From JBDGYE01 sp039584255 (GTDB lineage Bacteria > Gemmatimonadota > Gemmatimonadetes > Palauibacterales > Palauibacteraceae): a stretch of 64,000 nt of DNA. Below, in pieces: positions 44,502-53,742 of the stretch. Location: contig JBDGYE010000005.1 in assembly GCA_039584255.1 (NCBI GenBank), positions 1-64,000 of the forward strand. Direction: 5' to 3'. A program made the position numbers and the translations under genes. The number at the start of each line of letters is the position of its first letter. Position 1 is the first letter of the stretch. The notes under the pieces were generated by a model, which saw only the letters and a list, made by a program, of their open reading frames with translations, did not search any database and was not told the DNA's origin.

Positions 44502-45701
44502 TCAGCCTGCGGTCGAAGGCTCCGCCGGCGCCGACTCCTCGGAGGCCGACCACGGAGGGAGCACTTTCACGAGCGCCCACAGGATCAAGAAGGGCAGGAG
44601 CATGAGCGCCGCAGCCATCAGCAGGCCCTCGAACCCGAACAGCTCCAGTCGGTAGAGCGTCAAACCTCGCAAGCTCTTCGAGAACAGCTGGCCGCCGATG
44701 ACGACATTCCACCGGATGCTGAAGATGCCTATCTGCACGAGGATCGCGCTGCCCAGGTAGATCAGTCGTCGAACCTCGGGCGGCACGCGGTCCGACGCCT
44801 TCCTTCTCAGGGCAGGCGAAGTGATCCACAAAGCGACGAGCGGAACCAGCGTTCCGATTACGATCTGGAGTACGATCAGGCTGATGAACAGCCGACTCTC
44901 GATCATCTGCGAGAGGATCTCGATCGACTCCTCCGACTCGTAGAGACGGTGAATGAAGTCCAGCATCTCCAACGAGAAGTCGACCACCATGGCGTAGAAC
45001 AGGAAGGACGCGAGCTTGTCCGCGCACTTCATGTCGACGGCCTTCCCCCGGAGAAGGGTCGACAGCAGGTAGAGTATCAGGACGAGGGCGATGCCGGATA
45101 CGATCGCGGAGAACAGGAACACCACCGGCATGAGGACGCTGCTCCACCACGGGTTCGCCTTCACCGAGCCGAAGATGAAGCCGACATACCCGTGCAGCAG
45201 AAACGCCGACGGGATGCCGATGATCGTGATCCAGCGGCCGGCGGAGTCGTCGAAGCGGAGGGAGTCCTCCGAGAGGTCAGTCGCCCCAAGCGTCAGTAAG
45301 TAGTGAAGCCACTTCTTCGGCCCGCGCTCGCCGCGCGCCCACAGCACGAGGTCCTTCCGGTACTCGAACCAGATCTCGAGAAGCAGCACCACCGCCAGGT
45401 ACCACGCGTAGACGAAGCCGAACATGGCCATCGCCGATTGGCGGTTGGGCGTGAGGAAGATCTCGTACGAGCGCTCCGGATGTCCGAGGTGAGCCAACAG
45501 CGGGAGCGGTGCCACGAGCAGGAAAGCCAGCGCGGTCAGAAGCGCGAGGCGATACGTCGGCTCGACCTCCTTGACGTTGAACACCCTCTCCAGCGAGGCA
45601 AGGATGAAGGCACCCGCCACGAGCCCTGTGAGGTACGGGTAGAGCACGATGAGAAGGCTCCACCGGAGCTCGAACTCGTTAGGATAGATGTAGCCCTGCA
45701 T
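44502..45701 (-). CDS. NrfD/PsrC-family membrane quinone-interacting subunit
   Basis: The product is 399 residues with about nine or ten membrane spans. The opening YPNEFELRWSLLIVLYPYLTGLVAGAF and LLAHLGHPERSYEIFL are typical of the NrfD/CbcU branch, with the conserved His/Arg/Glu region near the quinone site. This subunit takes up or delivers quinol electrons to the FeS protein encoded 3 nt upstream (45705-46511). Together with the octahaem cytochrome it forms a three-gene module like Cbc4 (cbcSTU) of Geobacter: no molybdopterin subunit is present. Confidence 0.88.
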   Translation of the reverse strand: MQGYIYPNEFELRWSLLIVLYPYLTGLVAGAFILASLERVFNVKEVEPTYRLALLTALAFLLVAPLPLLAHLGHPERSYEIFLTPNRQSAMAMFGFVYAWYLAVVLLLEIWFEYRKDLVLWARGERGPKKWLHYLLTLGATDLSEDSLRFDDSAGRWITIIGIPSAFLLHGYVGFIFGSVKANPWWSSVLMPVVFLFSAIVSGIALVLILYLLSTLLRGKAVDMKCADKLASFLFYAMVVDFSLEMLDFIHRLYESEESIEILSQMIESRLFISLIVLQIVIGTLVPLVALWITSPALRRKASDRVPPEVRRLIYLGSAILVQIGIFSIRWNVVIGGQLFSKSLRGLTLYRLELFGFEGLLMAAALMLLPFLILWALVKVLPPWSASEESAPAEPSTAG

Positions 45702-45704
45702 CGG

Positions 45705-46511
45705 CTAGCTCACCTCTCCGTCCAGATGGGCGTAATAGACCTTGGGCTTGGTGTTCAGGTGCGACTTCAGGACCTGGATCTCGTTGTGGCGCATGAACCT
45801 GGCGAGTGGGGTGGCACGGTGCTCCACTTCGCCGAAGATCCTGGCGGCGGTCGGGCAGACTTCAACGCAGGCCGGCACGAGGCCCTCTGCCAACCGGTGG
45901 TAGCAGAAGGTGCACTTCGCGGCGACGCGTTTCTCGGGATGGAACCACCTGGCTCCGTATGGGCAGGCCTGGATGCAGTACCCGCAGCCGATGCAGTACT
46001 CCTCGTCCACCAGGACCACGCCGTCTTCGGTCGTGAACGTAGCCCCCACCGGGCAGACCTGGACGCAGGGGGCGTCCTCGCAGTGATTGCAGAGCTTGGG
46101 GACGAAGAACGTCCGCAGAATGCCACCTTCGCTCTGCGTCGTCGGGAATCCGTCGATACCTCCGTTGGGGCTGTCGACCACCACCTCGCCGTCGGTGCGG
46201 ATCTGGTACCTCTCGACCCACGTATTGAAGTAATACGGTTCGTGGGGGACGTCGTTCTCGGCCTTGCAGGCGTGGGCACAGCGGCCGCACCCGATGCACT
46301 TCGAGATGTCGACACCCATCCCGTAGTAGTGCTCGGATGCGTCGTACCCTTCCTGGATCCCGCCCGCGCAGAGGTCACCGACGCGGACCACACCCAAAAC
46401 GATCGGCACGCCGAGACTGGCCTTCAGCGCCTCGCGCACGAATTCCCGGCGGGCTACGGCTTGAGCGTCCGCATCCGGATCCCGTCGTAGCCGCTCTCGC
46501 CCCGCCGCCAT
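45705..46511 (-). CDS. Four-cluster [4Fe-4S] ferredoxin-type subunit (NrfC/DsrO-like)
   Basis: The product is 268 residues from the ATG at 46511, which overlaps the cytochrome stop (TGATG). An N-terminal ARREFVREALK segment resembles a twin-arginine signal, followed by a hydrophobic stretch, so the protein is probably exported folded. Sixteen cluster cysteines lie in CIGCGRCAHAC, CNHCEDAPCVQVCP, CIGCGYCIQACP and CTFCYHRL with PACVEVCP. It links the NrfD subunit to the octahaem cytochrome on the periplasmic side. Confidence 0.9.
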   Translation of the reverse strand: MAAGRERLRRDPDADAQAVARREFVREALKASLGVPIVLGVVRVGDLCAGGIQEGYDASEHYYGMGVDISKCIGCGRCAHACKAENDVPHEPYYFNTWVERYQIRTDGEVVVDSPNGGIDGFPTTQSEGGILRTFFVPKLCNHCEDAPCVQVCPVGATFTTEDGVVLVDEEYCIGCGYCIQACPYGARWFHPEKRVAAKCTFCYHRLAEGLVPACVEVCPTAARIFGEVEHRATPLARFMRHNEIQVLKSHLNTKPKVYYAHLDGEVS

Positions 46512-47239
46512 CACTCGGTCTCCGGGTAGTGCGGGTAATGACACTGCCAGCACAGGTAGTCATCTCCGTGTGTCGAGAGACTGATCCTTGGCACGTGCGA
46601 GGGACTCGGAGCACCCTCGCCATGGCAAATGCCGCAGAAGCCGCGATCCGTGGGCTTCCCCGGCCTGACCGCGCGTGGCGTCACCTTGTGCTCGTCAGGA
46701 GTCTCGTGACAGATCTCGCAGGGCAGGGTGGCGTGGTGCGAGACCGTCTTCTGCCGGCCGATCTGTCCGTGGCAGGCGGTGCACTCGCCGGGGACCACGG
46801 GCGGTTCGGGTGCGTGCGGGTCGTGGCAGGACATGCACGGAACGAGAGGATTGTGCGCCACCGGGTCGATCTGTGGGAAGCCGGTCGGGCGCGAGGCATC
46901 GTAGCCGTGGCAGAGCGGGCAGAAGCCACGCTCCCTGGGGGCAGGTGGCTTCACCTCGCCGGGGGACGCCACGTGTGTTGCGGCGGGCCCGTGGCACACC
47001 TCGCAGGACACCCCGCGGTGGTTTGATGTCTCCCGCTTCTCAGCGATCCGTGTGTGGCACACCCCGCATATGTCGCGGCCCGCGTACTTGATCGGGTGCG
47101 CGACGATGGAGTCTACGGCAGCCGCCCGGTAGTGACCGGTCTCGCCAAACGTCTCCGGGACCAAAACCTCCCGCCCGACGACGAACAGGGCCGCCAGCAG
47201 GGCGAACGCTACCGCGAGACGCACGACTTGTTGAGGCAT
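46511..47239 (-). CDS. Octahaem c-type cytochrome, membrane-anchored
   Basis: The product is 242 residues from the ATG at 47239. One N-terminal span (VVRLAVAFALLAALFVVG) is an uncleaved anchor or signal. Eight CxxCH motifs follow (CGVCH, CEVCH, CPLCH, CMSCH, CTACH, CEICH, CGICH, CWQCH). The spacing and the many extra His residues suggest bis-His haems of the tetrahaem-c3/NrfH-like class, arranged as a wire. It should accept electrons from the FeS protein or pass electrons to it, and exchange with soluble cytochromes. Confidence 0.9.
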   Translation of the reverse strand: MPQQVVRLAVAFALLAALFVVGREVLVPETFGETGHYRAAAVDSIVAHPIKYAGRDICGVCHTRIAEKRETSNHRGVSCEVCHGPAATHVASPGEVKPPAPRERGFCPLCHGYDASRPTGFPQIDPVAHNPLVPCMSCHDPHAPEPPVVPGECTACHGQIGRQKTVSHHATLPCEICHETPDEHKVTPRAVRPGKPTDRGFCGICHGEGAPSPSHVPRISLSTHGDDYLCWQCHYPHYPETE

Positions 47240-47548
47240 GGCTTGGAGTCGGCTCGGAAGCCCTTTTCCCTTTCGGTGCCGGATCCGTTTCCGCTTCCGC
47301 CGCTCTTCGCAGCGCCGGCTCCTGGGGGGCAAGTTCGGTGCCGCATAGCCTGAGCTCGCCCATCAGTTCGCCCGATGACTCAAATCGCGACCCGACCGCC
47401 AGCTCGTAACGGCCACGCGGGGATCAGTTTGGGACACTGCGTCACGGGACGTGGCAGAATGACCGCTCGCGGGAGGGCTCGAAACGCGCGTGAGCGCCCG
47501 CACGGCAACTAGCTGTCGCACTGCGACGGAGCCGAGGTGGATCGCGCC
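47240..47548. other. Intergenic gap between two cytochrome operons
   Basis: This 309-bp stretch separates the octahaem module from the tetrahaem cytochrome gene upstream on the same strand. I see no gene. It should hold the promoter of the octahaem-FeS-NrfD module and the end of the previous transcript. I found no convincing terminator stem or promoter hexamers. Confidence 0.5.
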
Positions 47549-48769
47549 TCAGAGACCTTCCCGGGCGGGGGCGGCCATCTCTCTCAGGTAGGCCGAGAGG
47601 TCTAGCATCTCCCGCCCTTCAAAGCGTGGCCAGTCCTCATGCTCCAGCTGCACCAGGCCGTACATGGCTGGGGCGTGGTTCCACATCGAGGTGGCCAGTC
47701 CGAGCGGCGTGAGTATGGCTTGTGACTGCGAAAGATCAGGACCGAGCGACGCCTGCTCACCGCTGGCGTGGCAGTTGGAGCACCTCTTGCGCACGAAGAC
47801 GAGCTCGCCGTCCCGCACATCTCCGCCCGTCTCGTAAAAGCGAAGGTAGTACAGAAACGCGATGAGGTCTGCCATCTCCGCGCCCTCGAACTGCGGAAAT
47901 GCTATTCCCCGCTGCTCCATGGCGGCCGCCATCTGAAACGAGTGGTTCCACAGCTCGCCTGAGATCTCCGACACGCTCAGCCGTTCGGTGGCCGTTCCTA
48001 GGTCGGGCCCGAAAGATGTGCCGCCTCCGGCGCTTCCATGGCAAGCCTGGCACCCCTTGGAGTGGAAGAGGCGCCGGCCCAAGTCGGGATCGGGCGGCTG
48101 GAGGAAGACGGCCTGGCGCCCGCGCAGGGCTGAAGACTCACGGATGAATGCGTGGATGTCTGCCAGTTCCCTTTCGACGAATACAGGCATGGGGATGGCC
48201 CGTGCGCGCTGTTGTGCGCGCATCGCGGGCCCGTGATTCCACATCCCCTGGGCCAGCGCGATGGGCGCGATGTAGCGCGCGTAGTCATCGAGCGGTAAGC
48301 TGCCACTGCCAGGCGCCTCTCCGATCGAATGGCATGCCGCGCACCGCTTCTCCCGGAACCACCTCTCTCCCCTCTCGGGATCCCCGGGCTCGTCGAACAG
48401 CTTTATGTAGTAGATGTAGCTGATGATGTTCGCGAGCTCGGATTCGGTGAACGTGGGCCATTCGAACCCCCTGTCCCTAACCGTTTCTATCATCCGGGGC
48501 GTGTGGTTCCAAAACAGACCTGCGAGCTGATGAAGGCTCCGCCCTGCACCGACAACCGCGAAGTCTGGTCCGAGGGTCCCACCGTTGCCCCAGATCGAGT
48601 GGCAGCGGATGCAGTCCCGCTCGACGAACAGCTGCCGGCCGGCTATCGGATCGCCCGGGTAGGAAGAAGCAGGCTGGGCAGACGTCGCTGCCGGCCCGAT
48701 TAGCCATACCGGGGCGACGGTAGCCACCAGGACCACCGTCCGCGTCAGGACGGAGAGTGAATCACTCAT
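47549..48769 (-). CDS. Tetrahaem cytochrome c of four class-I-like domains (WNHxPxM type)
   Basis: The product is 406 residues from the ATG at 48769, overlapping the NrfD stop by 8 nt. A signal peptide ends near SAQPAS. Four tandem monohaem domains carry CIRCH, CAACH, CQACH and CSNCH. Each contains a Met in a repeated motif: FWNHTPRM, MWNHGPAM, LWNHSFQM, MWNHAPAM, the likely distal ligand (His-Met haem). Each ends with a helix like MADLIAFLYYL. It is probably the periplasmic electron partner of the NrfD complex. A paralogue is encoded at 56934-58148. Confidence 0.85.
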   Translation of the reverse strand: MSDSLSVLTRTVVLVATVAPVWLIGPAATSAQPASSYPGDPIAGRQLFVERDCIRCHSIWGNGGTLGPDFAVVGAGRSLHQLAGLFWNHTPRMIETVRDRGFEWPTFTESELANIISYIYYIKLFDEPGDPERGERWFREKRCAACHSIGEAPGSGSLPLDDYARYIAPIALAQGMWNHGPAMRAQQRARAIPMPVFVERELADIHAFIRESSALRGRQAVFLQPPDPDLGRRLFHSKGCQACHGSAGGGTSFGPDLGTATERLSVSEISGELWNHSFQMAAAMEQRGIAFPQFEGAEMADLIAFLYYLRFYETGGDVRDGELVFVRKRCSNCHASGEQASLGPDLSQSQAILTPLGLATSMWNHAPAMYGLVQLEHEDWPRFEGREMLDLSAYLREMAAPAREGL

Positions 48770-50138
48770 CGCCAGCCTCCGCTGCAGCCACCGAAGGGGC
48801 GCCGGGCAAGTATCCCGCCACCCGTTCCGCGACCTCCTGCACTGATTCTTCACGTCCCTCCTTCATCTCCCAGATCGAGACGATCGGGAAAAACTTGGTG
48901 GCGACCATGTACAGCAGGATGAAGCCGGAGAACGTTGCGGCCATGATAGACAGCTCAATCCAGGACGGCGCGTATCGGCCTATCCCCTCGAACTCCCAGC
49001 GCGGGTTCACCGAGGTCGGGACGACGATGTTGAACCGCTCAAGCCACATTCCGATGAGAACGGCCACGCCGGCCACCAGCGTTCCCGCCGGCGTGCGAGT
49101 AGACCGCCGCCACATCAGGATCAGCGGAATGAAGAAACAGCCGGCGACCATCGTCCAGAACGGGATGGCGAAAGGTCCGGCCAGCTTGGCCCAGAGCGCC
49201 CTCATCTCGGCGGGCTCACCGCCGTAGAAGGCCGTCAGGTACTCCGCGAAAGTGAAGTAGAACCACAGCAGGCTGAAGATGAGAAGGAGTCGCCCCATGT
49301 AGTCGAAATGGACCGGCTTGAAGTAGTCCTCCAGGTGGTACACGCGCCTCAGCACGACCATGGCGACGAGCAGGGCGGCGATCCCCGAGTAGATGGCTCC
49401 CATCACGAAATAGGGGCCGAAGATGGTGCTGTGCCACATCGGCCGCAGCGTCATGGCGAAGATCCAGCCGATGATCGTGTGCACGGATACAGCGACCGGG
49501 ATCACGGCTATCGCCAGAACGCCGATGACTCGCTCGAGACGTCTTCGCTGTTCCGGCGTGTGCTGGTAACCTGCGGCCAGCAATCTGTATAGGCGCGGGG
49601 CCTTGATGCCCGAGTCGCGGATGATCGCCAGATCCGGCAGCATCGGAACGTACAGGTAGATGGAGCTCGCGGTGAAATACACGCCTATGCTGACCACGTC
49701 CCACAGGAGCGGAGAGAGCCCCTGGGCGTGGAGAATGACGTTCAGCACCCGGTCCGGGCGTCCGAGATCAATGATCGGCTGAATCGCTCCGAATCCGAGA
49801 ACGAGGACAGTGATGAACTCCGCCGAGCGGGTAATCGCCCGGCGCCATTCCGCCTGGCTGATTCTCAAGATCGCGGAGATGAGAGTACCGGCGTGGCTGA
49901 TCCCGATGAAGAAGACGAAGCAGATGATATAGATGCCCCAGTACTCGGGCCGGTTGAGTCCCGTGCGGCCGAGGCCGTATCGGACCTGAAGGTAGTAGGC
50001 GAACGCGCCCCACAGAGTGATCGCTCCCAGCACGGCCGCGGCGAGGTAGAACCCGCGCGACGTCTCGACCAGAGGTCGAAGGAGTGTCTGTTCATCCGGC
50101 GACAGACGAGCGAATCTCTCGGCTACGCCGTGGCGCAT
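48762..50138 (-). CDS. NrfD/PsrC-family membrane subunit (ActC-like)
   Basis: The product is 458 residues from the ATG at 50138, with about ten membrane spans. YWGIYIICFVFFIGISHAGTL, GAIQPIIDLGRPDR and the long loops resemble the ActC/PsrC branch, clearly different from the shorter NrfD at 44502. It is the quinone-reactive integral membrane subunit of this module. The start lies 1 nt after the FeS gene, and the next gene overlaps its end, so the order pentahaem, Mo protein, FeS, NrfD, tetrahaem is a tight operon. Confidence 0.88.
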   Translation of the reverse strand: MRHGVAERFARLSPDEQTLLRPLVETSRGFYLAAAVLGAITLWGAFAYYLQVRYGLGRTGLNRPEYWGIYIICFVFFIGISHAGTLISAILRISQAEWRRAITRSAEFITVLVLGFGAIQPIIDLGRPDRVLNVILHAQGLSPLLWDVVSIGVYFTASSIYLYVPMLPDLAIIRDSGIKAPRLYRLLAAGYQHTPEQRRRLERVIGVLAIAVIPVAVSVHTIIGWIFAMTLRPMWHSTIFGPYFVMGAIYSGIAALLVAMVVLRRVYHLEDYFKPVHFDYMGRLLLIFSLLWFYFTFAEYLTAFYGGEPAEMRALWAKLAGPFAIPFWTMVAGCFFIPLILMWRRSTRTPAGTLVAGVAVLIGMWLERFNIVVPTSVNPRWEFEGIGRYAPSWIELSIMAATFSGFILLYMVATKFFPIVSIWEMKEGREESVQEVAERVAGYLPGAPSVAAAEAGDE

Positions 50139-50139
50139 C

Positions 50140-50823
50140 TCATTCCCTCGAAGCCAGATAGTAGACCTTGGGCTCGGTTCCAAGTTCTTCCATGATGCGC
50201 ATCGCCCGCGACTCCTCCGCGAGTTGCGCTACGCGGTGCTCCGGATTGTCCAGGTCGCCGAAGACGATGGCTTCGGTCGGGCACACTTCGGCGCACGCGG
50301 GCTGGTAGTCCTCCTCGCGAAGCGGCCGGCCGTCGGCGCGAGCGGCCTCGCGGGCCTTCTGGAGACGATGATGGCAGAAGGTGCACTTCTCGATGACGCC
50401 CTTGGGCCGAACGGATACGTCGGGATTGAGATGCCGGCGCTCCGACTCGGCCCACTCCGGTCCGTACCAGTTGAAATACTTGACCACGTAGGGACAGGCG
50501 TTCGCGCAATAGCGGCAGCCGATGCAGCGCGGGTAGATCTGTCCGACGATTCCCTCATCGCTGATGTAGGTTGCCTCGACCGGACACACCTTGGTGCACG
50601 GCGGGTTGTCGCAGTGCATGCAGGGCCGCGGGTAGAACCTCATGGCCGTGTCGGGGAAATCGCCCTCGATTTCCGTCACGACCGTCATCCAGCTCATGGC
50701 GCGACCGATCTCGGCCTGCCCGGGCGATACCGTGGGAATGTTGTTCTCGCTCTTGCACGCCACTTCGCAGGCCAAGCAGCCCGTGCAGCGGTCGAGGTCG
50801 ATCACCATGCCCCATCGCGTCAT
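50140..50823 (-). CDS. Four-cluster [4Fe-4S] ferredoxin subunit (PsrB/ActB2-like)
   Basis: The product is 227 residues from the ATG at 50823. Cluster cysteines occur as CTGCLACEVACK, CMHCDNPPCTKVCP, CIGCRYCANACP and CTFCHHRL with PACAEVCP, sixteen in all for four clusters. There is no signal sequence; PsrB-like partners are carried across the membrane with the Tat-exported molybdopterin subunit. It begins 13 nt after that gene. It wires the molybdopterin subunit to the NrfD subunit. Confidence 0.92.
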   Translation of the reverse strand: MTRWGMVIDLDRCTGCLACEVACKSENNIPTVSPGQAEIGRAMSWMTVVTEIEGDFPDTAMRFYPRPCMHCDNPPCTKVCPVEATYISDEGIVGQIYPRCIGCRYCANACPYVVKYFNWYGPEWAESERRHLNPDVSVRPKGVIEKCTFCHHRLQKAREAARADGRPLREEDYQPACAEVCPTEAIVFGDLDNPEHRVAQLAEESRAMRIMEELGTEPKVYYLASRE

Positions 50824-50836
50824 CGTCGCCAGCCTC

Positions 50837-53200
50837 TCACACCCGTTGGAGGCGCACGAAGGTCGTCGACCAGGACTGAACACCCGTCAGGGGGTCGATC
50901 GAGCCATCGAGCACGCTGAGCGGGTTTGCGATTTCGCCGTCGGGGTGGCGGAGCCCGTAGGGTGCGCAAACGTGATCCGGGGGCGCACCCAAGAACAGCT
51001 TCAGCCGAGCGCGGTATCTGCCGCGTGACGACTCGACCCAGACCTGGGTGTCGTCCTCCAGACCTAGCGAGCGGGCCGTAGCCGGGTTCACCTCCACCCA
51101 CGGATCCCAGTGAACTTCGGGGAACAGGCCGGGCTTTTCGGCGAGCCAACGCTCGAGGGCGAGGCTTCCGGATGCGAGCGTCGACACGCGGTACGGGACA
51201 AGACGCAGCGGGAAGCCATCGGTCGGGGCCACACCCCTGCTTCCCACATCGATGTAGGGCCGCCGCGGTCTGCCTTGGGCGTCCAGTACGACCGGCAGCC
51301 CCGGCGGCATCAGCTGGACGCGGCCATCAGACGTTCGGGCCAGGCGGCCGGGATCTGTGTGATCGTAGAACAGGTCCGTCCAGCCGCCTCTCTCCGTGAG
51401 CGCATCCCAGAACTCATCGAACTCCGTGTGCTGCGGCAGCCACCAGCCGCGCGACTCCATCTGCTCGTAATGCCTGCTCTCGAAGTCGCTTCTGAATGTC
51501 ATGCCACGGCGTGCCGCGAACAGCCCTCGGGCGCGCTCTCTGAGCAGCGTTTCCACGCCGTCGTACGGAAGCGCCTCACGAACACCTCCGCCGAGCGCCC
51601 GCGCGATCTCGAGGACGGCATCGATCGTGTGCGTTCCACCCTCGTGCGGCGCAACGAGCGGCTGCGCGAGACCCCACACGGGATACGGGTAGGACTGTGG
51701 TGTGGGGGCGTCCTGCCAGCGCTCGTACGGAAGCAGGTCCGGCAACACGAGGTCTGCGTGCCGCGTGGTCTCGTCGAGGAAAGGCGAGAAGCTCACCACG
51801 TAGTCGATCATCTCCAATGCCTCACGCCAGACGTCAGGCGCGACCGACGAGGCGATCGGATTCGAATAGTAGAGGAAGAGGACTTCGACCTGTGCCGCGG
51901 CGCTTCCGACGATGGCCTCGGCGAATCGGTCGCGCTGGCCACCCGCCCCGAAGGCCGGAAGCGGGCCGGCCACACGCTCCCGGTCCAATCCGCGGCGCGC
52001 GGTATCGTCCAGAACCAGCGGCGCCAGCGGAGCGAGCGGCAGATCGTCCCCGAGCAGCACCCCGCCCGGCCGGTTGAGGTTGGCCGTGATCACGTTGACG
52101 CTGTGCACGGCCATGCCGGCGAGAAGTCCGTTCGGCGCAGCTGTGACGTCGCTCCCACAAATCGCAACCGCTGCCGGGCTCTCGGCGTACGTCCTCGCCA
52201 GGGAGGTGATTCTCTCCACCGGCACACCGGTGATCGCCGATACCTCTTCTGTGCGGAAATTCCGGCTCACGATAGACCGGTAGCCCTCTTGCAGCTGGCC
52301 TTCCACGTCCGTGAAGTCCTCGAAGCCGGACACTCGCTCGGCTATGAAGTCGAGTTCGAGCAGCTCGTCTCGGATCAGCACGTACGCGATCCCGAGTGCT
52401 AGGACCGCGTGGGTCCCCGGCCGGACACCCACCCACTCATGTGCTCGCGCCGCCGTCCTTGAGAAGCGCGTGTCCACCTGAATGAAACGGGAGCGCCGCG
52501 TTTCGTCGGATTCCGGATGGGCAAAACCCACGAAGGCCTGAAGGGGCGACCACCACGCCTCGAAGAGGGGGGCACCGAAGGAGAGCACCAGCTCTGAGTG
52601 GCCGAGATCGTAGCTCGGCCGCCGCTCGACCCCGTGCATCAGGGCCATCACCCCGTCGGTTCCGTCGCGGTAGTCATCGGCTATGTAATTCGGAGAGCCG
52701 AAAGCGGTGAGGAATTGGCGCCAGACATCCTCAACGGAGCCAGCACAGTATCCGGCGAGCAGGGCCAGCGCCTCGGGCCGGTCGGCCGCCCGCAGGCCCT
52801 TCAGGCGCTCAGCGATCAGAGCGAGAGCTTCATCGCGAGTCACCTGCCGCCACTGTCCTGAGCCCCGCGGGCCGTCTCTCACGATGGGTCCCGTGAGCCG
52901 CTGCGGATGGTAGAGTACCTGTACTCCCGCGATGCCACGCGGGCAGATACCCCCACGGCTCATCGGGTGAAGCGGGTTTCCGGCGATGCCTACGAGACGG
53001 CCGTCGACCAATCTGCCCCGAATGCCGCAACGCGCCGGGCAGAGCAAGCACGTCGACGCGCGAGCCTCCTCGAGCCCGGGCTCCCAGCCCTCGTATCCGT
53101 CCTGGTCCTGCGGCCACAAGACCTCCGGGACCCCCTGGAACGCCACGGCAGCCGCGGCCGCGCTGGCCGTCCAGAAGAACTCGCGACGAGTAGGGCTCAT
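50837..53200 (-). CDS. Molybdopterin oxidoreductase catalytic subunit (PsrA/CISM type)
   Basis: The product is 787 residues from the ATG at 53200. TRREFFWTAS is a twin-arginine signal. The N-terminal [4Fe-4S] ligands are C51, C54, C58 and C86 (CLLCPARC, then GGICPRG). C152 in YCAGSVEDVW, just before FLTAFGSPNY, is a candidate Mo/W ligand. The remaining bis-MGD domains are present, with the C-terminal dinucleotide-binding region ending before VRLQRV. In alternative complex III the related ActB1 part has lost molybdopterin; here cluster and ligand look kept, so it may be an active enzyme. The substrate is unknown. Confidence 0.88.
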   Translation of the reverse strand: MSPTRREFFWTASAAAAAVAFQGVPEVLWPQDQDGYEGWEPGLEEARASTCLLCPARCGIRGRLVDGRLVGIAGNPLHPMSRGGICPRGIAGVQVLYHPQRLTGPIVRDGPRGSGQWRQVTRDEALALIAERLKGLRAADRPEALALLAGYCAGSVEDVWRQFLTAFGSPNYIADDYRDGTDGVMALMHGVERRPSYDLGHSELVLSFGAPLFEAWWSPLQAFVGFAHPESDETRRSRFIQVDTRFSRTAARAHEWVGVRPGTHAVLALGIAYVLIRDELLELDFIAERVSGFEDFTDVEGQLQEGYRSIVSRNFRTEEVSAITGVPVERITSLARTYAESPAAVAICGSDVTAAPNGLLAGMAVHSVNVITANLNRPGGVLLGDDLPLAPLAPLVLDDTARRGLDRERVAGPLPAFGAGGQRDRFAEAIVGSAAAQVEVLFLYYSNPIASSVAPDVWREALEMIDYVVSFSPFLDETTRHADLVLPDLLPYERWQDAPTPQSYPYPVWGLAQPLVAPHEGGTHTIDAVLEIARALGGGVREALPYDGVETLLRERARGLFAARRGMTFRSDFESRHYEQMESRGWWLPQHTEFDEFWDALTERGGWTDLFYDHTDPGRLARTSDGRVQLMPPGLPVVLDAQGRPRRPYIDVGSRGVAPTDGFPLRLVPYRVSTLASGSLALERWLAEKPGLFPEVHWDPWVEVNPATARSLGLEDDTQVWVESSRGRYRARLKLFLGAPPDHVCAPYGLRHPDGEIANPLSVLDGSIDPLTGVQSWSTTFVRLQRV

Positions 53201-53223
53201 CCGTAACCTCCAGCCTCTATTCT

Positions 53224-53742
53224 CTATCGATGGCAGGCGTTGCAGTCGAGCGTAGCCCCCCGCTCGAGATGGCAATCCATGCAGAAATCCATCGTCATCT
53301 CCACCAGCGGCCGGTTTGGTGGCCTAGTGGTCTCTGCTATCCTGCCGTGACATTCCTCGCACGGGAGCTCGGCGATTCCGACGTGCCGGCGGTGCGTGTA
53401 GAAGACGTGAGGTTCGAGCCGGAAAAGCTTGTTGAATCTCAGCGGGTCACCCTGGGCGATCAGTTCCGTGACCCGGGCGGCCTCTGGCGATGTCCCCTGC
53501 ACGGTCTCGTGGCAGGCCGAACACGTTTCGGCGTCCGGAAGCCCGGCGTGGGCACCGGTGCCCACGTAAGGGTGGCAGAAGTCGCAGGCCATCTGGAACT
53601 CCCCGGCGTGTTTCAAATGGTTGAATTGAACGGGCTGGGGCACACGCGGACCGGGCGCAGCGACCAGGGATACTACCGACGCGATGACGACAATCGTCAC
53701 GAAGACCACGACTCTTCGGCGCGAGATGCTGCGTCGCTTCAC
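53224..53742 (-). CDS. Pentahaem c-type cytochrome (ActA-like)
   Basis: The product is 172 residues. An N-terminal span (VVVFVTIVVIASVVSLVA) after RRR acts as anchor. Five CxxCH motifs: CDFCH, CSACH, CEECH, CMDCH, CNACH. VQFNHLKHAGEFQMACDFCH and THRRHVGIAELPCEECH supply the distal His residues seen in class III cytochromes. A pentahaem subunit ahead of a molybdopterin/FeS/NrfD set is the layout of alternative complex III (ActA). It is 23 nt upstream of the molybdopterin gene and leads the operon. Confidence 0.9.
   Translation of the reverse strand: MKRRSISRRRVVVFVTIVVIASVVSLVAAPGPRVPQPVQFNHLKHAGEFQMACDFCHPYVGTGAHAGLPDAETCSACHETVQGTSPEAARVTELIAQGDPLRFNKLFRLEPHVFYTHRRHVGIAELPCEECHGRIAETTRPPNRPLVEMTMDFCMDCHLERGATLDCNACHR

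Noticed and set aside
50837..53200. Naming the molybdopterin protein as nitrate, arsenate, polysulfide or tetrathionate reductase
   Set aside because: Sequence motifs visible by eye do not decide the substrate, and no substrate-specific genes are adjacent.
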